Assembly (NCBI RefSeq): GCF_036170895.1
Contig: NZ_CP108036.1
Span: 3,100,001-3,164,000, forward strand
Length of the DNA stretch: 64,000 nucleotides
DNA from: Streptomyces erythrochromogenes
Lineage (GTDB): Bacteria > Actinomycetota > Actinomycetes > Streptomycetales > Streptomycetaceae
Reading direction: 5' to 3'
Shown here: positions 58,755-64,000 of the stretch, piece after piece
Position numbering within the stretch: position 1 is the stretch's first letter
Layout of the letters: each line of letters starts with the position of its first letter
Notes under the pieces: model-generated
What the model saw: the letters and a program-made list of their open reading frames with translations, nothing else
The model's database searches: none
Told to the model about the DNA's origin: nothing
Translations under genes and position numbers: made by a program

Positions 58755-60659
58755 CTACTTGGCGGACTTGGCGCGCGACGCGGTGCGCGAGCGCTCCTTC
58801 TGGTCCAGGACGACCTTGCGGATGCGGACGGCCTCCGGGGTCACCTCGACGCACTCGTCGTCGCGGCAGAACTCCAGGGACTGCTCCAGGGAGAGCTTGC
58901 GCGGCGGGACGATCGCCTCGAACGTGTCGGCCGAGGAGGAGCGCATGTTGGTGAGCTTCTTCTCCTTGGTGATGTTCACGTCCATGTCGTCGGCGCGCGA
59001 GTTCTCGCCGACGATCATGCCCTCGTACACCTCGGTGCCGGGGTCGGTGAACAGGACGCCGCGCTCCTGGAGGTTGGTCATCGCGAACGCGGTGACCGCA
59101 CCGGCGCGGTCGGCGACCAGGGAGCCGTTGTTACGGGTGACCAGCTGGCCGAACCACGGCTCGTGGCCCTCGTGGATCGAGTGGCCGATGCCGGTGCCGC
59201 GGGTCTGCGTCAGGAACTCCGTACGGAAGCCGATCAGGCCGCGGGACGGAACGACGAACTCCATGCGGACCCAGCCGGAGCCGTGGTTCGACATGTTGTC
59301 CATGCGGCCCTTGCGGACGCCCATGAGCTGCGTGACGGCGCCCATGTGCTCCTCGGGCACGTCGATCGTCATGCGCTCGACCGGCTCGTGCACCTTGCCG
59401 TCGACCTCGCGGGTGACGACCTGCGGCTTGCCGATGGTCAGCTCGAAGCCCTCGCGGCGCATCTGCTCGACGAGGATCGCCAGCGCGAGCTCACCGCGGC
59501 CCTGGACCTCCCAGGCGTCCGGGCGCTCGGTGTCGAGCACGCGCAGCGAGACGTTACCGATCAGCTCGCGGTCGAGGCGGTCCTTGACCTGGCGGGCGGT
59601 GACCTTGCGGTCCTTGACCGCGGACTTGGCGTCCGCGCCCTTGCCGGAGCCGCCGCGGCCGACCATCGGGGAGGTGTTGGTGCCGATGACCATGGAGATG
59701 GCCGGCTCGTCCACCGTGATCAGCGGCAGCGCGATCGGGTTCTCCGGGTCGGCCAGGGTCTCGCCGATCATGATCTCGGGGATACCGGCGACGGCGCAGA
59801 TGTCACCGGGGCCGGCGACCTCGGCCGGCTTGCGGGTGAGCGCCTCGGTCATCATCAGCTCGGTGATGCGGACGTTGGAGATGCTGCCGTCACGCTTGAT
59901 CCACGCGACCGTCTGGCCCTTGCGCAGCTCGCCCTGCTCGACGCGCAGCAGCGCGATACGGCCGAGGAAGTTGTCGGCGTCGAGGTTGGTGACGTGCGCC
60001 TGGAGGGGCGCTTCCTCGTCGTACGTCGGGGCCGGGACGTGCTCCAGGATGGTGGAGAAGAACGGCTCCAGGTTCTCGCTGTCGGCGGGGACGGTGCCGT
60101 CCTCCGGCTTGGTCAGCGAGGCGATGCCGTCACGGCCGCAGGCGTAGACGATCGGGAACTCGATCTGGTCCTCGTCGGCGTCCAGGTCCAGGAACAGGTC
60201 GTAGGTCTCGTTGACGACCTCGTCGATCCGGGAGTCCGGGCGGTCCGTCTTGTTGATGCAGAGGATGACGGGCATCCGGGCCTGGAGGGCCTTGCGCAGG
60301 ACGAAGCGGGTCTGGGGCAGCGGACCCTCGGAGGCGTCCACCAGCAGGACGACGGCGTCGACCATCGACAGACCGCGCTCGACCTCGCCACCGAAGTCGG
60401 CGTGGCCGGGGGTGTCGATGATGTTGATCGTGATCGGGGCCCCGCCGTCCTTGGGGTGATACTTCACCGCCGTGTTCTTGGCGAGGATCGTGATGCCCTT
60501 CTCACGCTCCAGGTCGTTCGAGTCCATCATGCGGTCGTCGAGCTGCTGGTGGGCGGCGAAGGCACCGGCCTGCTTGAGCATGGCGTCGACGATGGTCGTC
60601 TTGCCATGGTCGACGTGGGCGACGATGGCGACGTTACGGATGTCGTGGCGCGTGGGCAC
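58755..60659 (-). CDS. typA: ribosome-associated GTPase TypA/BipA
   Basis: A 634-residue translational GTPase. The G motifs are AHVDHGKTT, DTPGHADFGG and NKTDRPDSRI; EF-G-like domains follow, including QGRGELALAILVEQMRREGF and the BipA C-terminal domain (VVPSRGLIGFRTEFLT). It binds ribosomes under stress and aids 50S assembly. The GTG at 60659 starts PTRHDIRNVAIVAHVDHGKT and has GGGAGAAG 7 bases upstream; longer readings upstream are rejected. In M. tuberculosis typA (Rv1165) is also next to lpqW. Confidence 0.96.
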   Translation of the reverse strand: MPTRHDIRNVAIVAHVDHGKTTIVDAMLKQAGAFAAHQQLDDRMMDSNDLEREKGITILAKNTAVKYHPKDGGAPITINIIDTPGHADFGGEVERGLSMVDAVVLLVDASEGPLPQTRFVLRKALQARMPVILCINKTDRPDSRIDEVVNETYDLFLDLDADEDQIEFPIVYACGRDGIASLTKPEDGTVPADSENLEPFFSTILEHVPAPTYDEEAPLQAHVTNLDADNFLGRIALLRVEQGELRKGQTVAWIKRDGSISNVRITELMMTEALTRKPAEVAGPGDICAVAGIPEIMIGETLADPENPIALPLITVDEPAISMVIGTNTSPMVGRGGSGKGADAKSAVKDRKVTARQVKDRLDRELIGNVSLRVLDTERPDAWEVQGRGELALAILVEQMRREGFELTIGKPQVVTREVDGKVHEPVERMTIDVPEEHMGAVTQLMGVRKGRMDNMSNHGSGWVRMEFVVPSRGLIGFRTEFLTQTRGTGIGHSIHEGHEPWFGQLVTRNNGSLVADRAGAVTAFAMTNLQERGVLFTDPGTEVYEGMIVGENSRADDMDVNITKEKKLTNMRSSSADTFEAIVPPRKLSLEQSLEFCRDDECVEVTPEAVRIRKVVLDQKERSRTASRAKSAK

Positions 60660-60886
60660 TTCGGCGCTTCTCCCGGGATCGTGGATGGCGTCGCGTACGG
60701 CCTGGCACGCGCGCCTCGACCGGGCGAAAACCTGCCACGGCCTTACCCCATGGTACGTCGAATGGCGGGAACCGCCTGCCGGGGGGTCTGTCAAGAGGCC
60801 GGAGGAATGAGTGCGGCCGAGCGCGAGGTGGGGTGCTCGGACCGCCGTTCCTGCGGGAAATCATGCGGGTCAACGGGTATGCACGA
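60660..60886. other. 5' region of typA
   Basis: About 230 bases between the typA start and the lpqW-like terminator. It should hold the typA promoter. I find no clear -35/-10 pair and no further gene. Confidence 0.5.
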
Positions 60887-60916
60887 CCTTGCCCGCCGGG
60901 GTTCCGGCGGGCAAGG
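60887..60916 (-). terminator. terminator of the LpqW-like gene
   Basis: CCTTGCCCGCCGG (60887-60899) pairs perfectly with 60904-60916 over 13 bases, 78 bases beyond the stop. Confidence 0.65.
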
Positions 60917-60993
60917 GACTTGAGTCACATCTGAGCTTGTGACCCGTGGGTCAACCTGACAGGCACCGCTTTGTCACCACATCTTCGCCGCGG

Positions 60994-63333
60994 CTACTTC
61001 TTCTTCTTTTCCTTGGCGGTCGCCGCCTTCTTCCAGCCGATGTCCTGGTAGCGGGGGGCTCCGAGCCCGAAGGCGCCGGCGTTGACCAGGCCGGGCTTGA
61101 CGGCCACCAGCTCCGGGCGCTGGAAGAGCGGGATCGAACCGGCCGCGGCCCAGATCCGGGCGTCGGCCTTGCGCACCAGCTCGCGGGACTGCGCCTCGTC
61201 CAGCTCCCCGAGGGCCTGGTCGAAGAGCTGGTCGATGTGGTCGGTGCCGACCCGCGTGTAGTTCTGTTCGACGAGGAGCGAGCCGTCCGCCGCCGGCTCC
61301 GGCTTGGCGAAGATCGGCCGGGCGTCGGTGGCGGGGAAGGCCGTCGCCGGCCAGGAGTACAGCGCCAGGTCGTACTGGCCCGAGGCGATGTGGTCCTTGA
61401 AGAAGCTGTCGTCGGCCACCTTGGTCGTCTCGGTGTTCACCCCGAGCTTGCGGAGCATCTGGGAGATCCGCTCACCGACGGTGCGCAGGGACTCCGAGCC
61501 GGGTCCGGCCGGGAGGACGAAGCGCAGGGTGAGCGCCTTGCCGTCCTTGGCGAGCATGTTGCCGGAGGTACGGCCGGCCTGCTTGGCCGGGGCCGGGGCC
61601 GGGGAGCCCTTGGCGGGGTCGGCCGCGTCGCCGTCCCGGGCCGCGCTGCGCTTGGCGTCGTCGACGGGGCGGGCCATGGCCGCCTGGGCCAGGAGGGAGG
61701 CCTGCTGCTGGGCCCCGAAGGGAGCGGGTGCCAGCACCGGGGAGACGCGGTCCCGCTCGCCGTCCCCCGGGGAGGCGGCGGTGTCGGCGCCGGGTGCCTT
61801 GCCGTCGGCCCCGGCGGCCGTGCCGTCCGGCGTGCCCGCGCCGTCGCCGTTGGCCCCGTCGTCCTGGCCCACGATGTAGAGGCCGTCGTTCCCGGTGCCC
61901 GGGCCCGCGGGGGTCTTGCCGTCGTCCTGCGGCGCGCTCTCCGGGCCGGCCTTGGCGGCGGCCGGCTCGGTGAGCTTGCCGCCGCGGCGCCAGCCGGCGT
62001 CGGCGAGGAGGGCCTGGGCCGCCTTGGCGTCCTGGCCGCCGAGGGCGTCGCTGTTGTCGGCGTACGCCTGCTGCCCGGCCAGGGCCACGTGGCTGCCGAC
62101 CGGCTTCGCCGGCAGGCCCAGCGGCTTGAGCACGAGTTCGGCCAGCGCCTGGCGGTCCAGGGCGCGGGCGACCGCCCGGCGCACCCGCTCGTCCGCGAGC
62201 GGGCCGGACGCCCCGTTCATCGCGAGCTGCGTGTACGCGGGCTCCAGGGACTTGCGGACCCTGAAGCCCCGCAGGGCCTTCTGCTCGTCGGCGTACCGCT
62301 TCACCGACTCGGTGTGCTTGGTGCGCGACTCCTTCTCCTGCGCCGCCTTCTCCTCGTCCGCACCGAAGGCGGTCGCCCACGACAGCGTGGCCTGCGCCGG
62401 GGTCATCGCGGCGCCCGGGCCGTGCGCCGGGGCCCCGCCCGCACCCGCGCCGCCCTTGCCGGAGGCCTCCCGGCGGGCCAGCGCGATGCGGTCGGCCCCC
62501 GAGCGGTCGATCTCCGCCAGGTCGAGCTTCCCGGCGGCCAGCGCCGCCGGTCGCTCGGCGCGGGGCACCGCCGTCAGGACCAGCGTGTCCAGCTTGGCCT
62601 GCCGGCCCCACCAGCGCGGGTTGCGCGTCAGGGCTGCGGTGCCGGTCTTCTTGTCGATCGCCCCGAGGGCGAAGGGCCCCGCCGTGACCTTCAGAGTGCC
62701 GCGGGCGCCCTCGTTGAAGGCGTCCGGGGTCCCGGTGACCTGCTTGGGGTAGAGCGGGGAGAACAGCGAGCGCCAGTCCACGTACGGCTTGCTGAAGGTG
62801 ACCCTGACCTCCAGGTCCGTCTTGCCCTTCTCGATCTTCTCGATGCGCTCGTAGCCGGCGTTGCGCGCCGTCCAGTACGCCGAGTCCTTGCCGTTCAGGG
62901 CCCGCCACTGGGCCACGAAGTCGGGGGCGCCGATCTCCCGCCCGTCGCTCCACACGGCCTGCTGGTTCAGCTTGTACAGGACGACCTGCTTGGGCTCCCG
63001 CTCGATGACCTCGGCCTTCTCCAGGTAGTCGGGATTGGCCACCGGCCGTCCCTTGGCGTCCAGCACGAACAGGTGCGGCAGCACGGCTCCCGCGATCCTG
63101 CTGGTGGCGGCGTCCGCGTCGGCCTGGAAGGCGTTGAGGGTGTCCGGAAGGGCGTCCACCGCCCACCGCAGCACGCCCCCGTCCGCGACCTTGTCGCGGG
63201 TGGTCGTGGCGATGTCCTGCCCTGCGGCGGCCGGGCCGCCCTCGTCGTCACCCGCGCCGCAGCCCGTGAGCAGCGGCAGTGCGAGGACTCCCGAGGTCAG
63301 GAGCGCCAAGGACCTGCGCCTTCTCTGGGACAT
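60994..63333 (-). CDS. LpqW-like ABC-family substrate-binding lipoprotein
   Basis: A 779-residue family 5 binding-protein relative with a lipoprotein signal (LLTSGVLALPLLTGCGAGDD, Cys about 25). It includes GGVLRWAVDALPDTLNAFQA, QQAVWSDGREIGAPDFVAQW and, near the end, FPATDARPIFAKPEPAADGS. It lies alone without permeases, next to typA. M. tuberculosis LpqW occupies the same place and controls lipoarabinomannan assembly rather than import. An unusual Ala/Pro/Gly/Asp-rich insert of about 150 residues (roughly 450-600) interrupts the fold. GGAGG precedes the ATG. The C-terminus is Lys-rich (AATAKEKKKK). Confidence 0.88.
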   Translation of the reverse strand: MSQRRRRSLALLTSGVLALPLLTGCGAGDDEGGPAAAGQDIATTTRDKVADGGVLRWAVDALPDTLNAFQADADAATSRIAGAVLPHLFVLDAKGRPVANPDYLEKAEVIEREPKQVVLYKLNQQAVWSDGREIGAPDFVAQWRALNGKDSAYWTARNAGYERIEKIEKGKTDLEVRVTFSKPYVDWRSLFSPLYPKQVTGTPDAFNEGARGTLKVTAGPFALGAIDKKTGTAALTRNPRWWGRQAKLDTLVLTAVPRAERPAALAAGKLDLAEIDRSGADRIALARREASGKGGAGAGGAPAHGPGAAMTPAQATLSWATAFGADEEKAAQEKESRTKHTESVKRYADEQKALRGFRVRKSLEPAYTQLAMNGASGPLADERVRRAVARALDRQALAELVLKPLGLPAKPVGSHVALAGQQAYADNSDALGGQDAKAAQALLADAGWRRGGKLTEPAAAKAGPESAPQDDGKTPAGPGTGNDGLYIVGQDDGANGDGAGTPDGTAAGADGKAPGADTAASPGDGERDRVSPVLAPAPFGAQQQASLLAQAAMARPVDDAKRSAARDGDAADPAKGSPAPAPAKQAGRTSGNMLAKDGKALTLRFVLPAGPGSESLRTVGERISQMLRKLGVNTETTKVADDSFFKDHIASGQYDLALYSWPATAFPATDARPIFAKPEPAADGSLLVEQNYTRVGTDHIDQLFDQALGELDEAQSRELVRKADARIWAAAGSIPLFQRPELVAVKPGLVNAGAFGLGAPRYQDIGWKKAATAKEKKKK

Positions 63334-63681
63334 GGGTGGTACCTCCGGGGCGGGGCTTGGGGGAAGCATGATCACGTTCGGCGGTATATGGAGCTGATCA
63401 CACCGGCTGCCGGAATCCACTGAAATCGACGGCGCTCCGCACCCTTCGCAGCCGCCTCTCGCCACGCCGCGAACCCCACCCGTGCGGACCAATCCCGCTT
63501 GCGCGGCGAGAGCGCGTTCCCCCGGGAGAGGGATGAGAATGGGGGGCAGGGAGGGGCGCACAGTTCGCGCCTGCGCGCCCGCAATCGCTGCACGTCCCTT
63601 CACAACCGGGGACGTGAAGCGCGACACTCGCAGGCGCACATGAGCGTTGCCACCGCACCCTGGCGGAAATGAGGGCAAATC
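63334..63681. other. intergenic region between LpqW-like and coiled-coil genes
   Basis: A divergent promoter region of 348 bases. On the LpqW side GTGATCA occurs twice, 27 bases apart (63368-63374 and 63395-63401), with ATATAC between them; this may mark a promoter or binding sites. No gene with a credible start is seen. Confidence 0.45.
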
Positions 63682-63906
63682 ATGTCCCTGCAAGACGACC
63701 TGACCGCTGTACGACGCAACCTCGACGAGCTGACGCGCAAGGTCGAGCGGCTGGAGCAGCAGGCCGCGGCCACGCGCGGGAAGCCCGCGTCGGCGGCGCC
63801 GGACCCGTCCCGAATGGTGACGGTCCCGGACACCCCCTACGACAGCGCGCTCTGGACGGACTCCGACGACGAGGGCCTCGGCGCCCGCGATCGCCGCGCG
63901 CCCTGA
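63682..63906 (+). CDS. small coiled-coil protein of unknown function
   Basis: A 74-residue protein beginning MSLQDDLTAVRRNLDELTRK, with a heptad-like helix over residues 1-30 and an acidic, disordered C-terminal half (SALWTDSDDEGLGARDRRAP). GAGGG lies 6 bases before the ATG. Similar small proteins occur in other streptomycetes. No function can be given. Confidence 0.6.
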   Translation: MSLQDDLTAVRRNLDELTRKVERLEQQAAATRGKPASAAPDPSRMVTVPDTPYDSALWTDSDDEGLGARDRRAP

Positions 63907-64000
63907 CGCCGCCCCTGCGCGATCCGCACACCGTCCGCCCCGCACCCCCGTACCGGCCCGGCCGCCCCGCGACCGGCCCGGTGCGGGAGCGTCCCCTCAT
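63907..64000. other. window end without gene
   Basis: The last 94 bases are GC-rich and contain no start with a ribosome binding site on either strand that I can support. Confidence 0.5.

Noticed and set aside
1..64000. tRNA genes, rRNA genes, insertion sequences, attachment sites
   Set aside because: I looked for tRNA-like ends, transposase motifs and flanking direct repeats and saw none; a tRNAscan and ISfinder search would settle it.

Overview
This is a continuous stretch of chromosome from a high-GC actinomycete, almost certainly a Streptomyces. The evidence is the very GC-rich third codon positions, GTG/ATG starts with GGAGG-type ribosome binding sites, many ATGA/GTGA gene overlaps, and families typical of streptomycetes (DUF6758, DUF6113, DUF3152, mycothiol deacetylase MshB). 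About 58 protein genes are supported. I see no tRNA, rRNA, insertion sequence, prophage or CRISPR array. The region is core housekeeping chromosome, not an accessory island.

Layout. 1-6.3 kb: the 5' end of a DUF3492 glycosyltransferase, then a peptide/nickel-type ABC importer operon read leftwards (binding protein, two permeases, a fused double ATPase). It is preceded by a 31-codon leader peptide and a hairpin. 6.3-15.3 kb: DUF3152 protein, alpha/beta hydrolase, FasR-like TetR regulator, DUF3107, ferritin-like protein and an RhlE-type DEAD-box helicase. From memory this order matches Mycobacterium tuberculosis Rv3207c-Rv3211. 15.3-30.7 kb: MarC, PHP phosphoesterase, DUF6758, SUFU, CorA, a lipoprotein, a soluble MgtE-N/CBS protein, DUF1003, Mrp, TatB, HtrA, zinc anti-sigma factor, ECF sigma factor SigE, an O-methyltransferase, PAP2 and DUF3117. 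This is the Rv1220c-Rv1239 envelope-stress and magnesium block.

30.9-45.2 kb: enoyl-CoA hydratase, 3-methyladenine glycosylase I, DivIVA-domain protein, FolP2-type protein, LOG, DapE, lysozyme-like protein, DapC, 7Fe ferredoxin, GNAT, SirB1, a peptidoglycan-binding-domain protein, DUF6113 and MshB (again matching the Rv1170-Rv1211 side of M. tuberculosis). 45.5-58.3 kb: two tandem paralogous oligopeptide ABC operons, each A-B-C-D-F, separated by a GNAT gene. 58.7-64 kb: TypA/BipA, an LpqW-like lipoprotein and a small coiled-coil protein.

How the genes work together. SigE, its ZAS anti-sigma factor, HtrA and TatB form an envelope-stress module. DapE and DapC give two steps of lysine/meso-DAP synthesis for the cell wall. 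CorA plus the MgtE-N/CBS protein suggest magnesium handling. Three separate peptide-type ABC importers and the LpqW relative give a heavy investment in binding-protein-dependent uptake.

No clearly new multi-gene system is evident. The most unusual points are in non-coding or start-site structure: the leader peptide plus hairpin before the first ABC operon, a folded corA leader with competing pairings, a perfect 148-bp tandem duplication at the end of folP, a CTG-start helicase behind a long 5' leader, a methyltransferase with only TTG or ATT as start, and a cluster of probably leaderless genes. All family assignments are by eye from sequence motifs.
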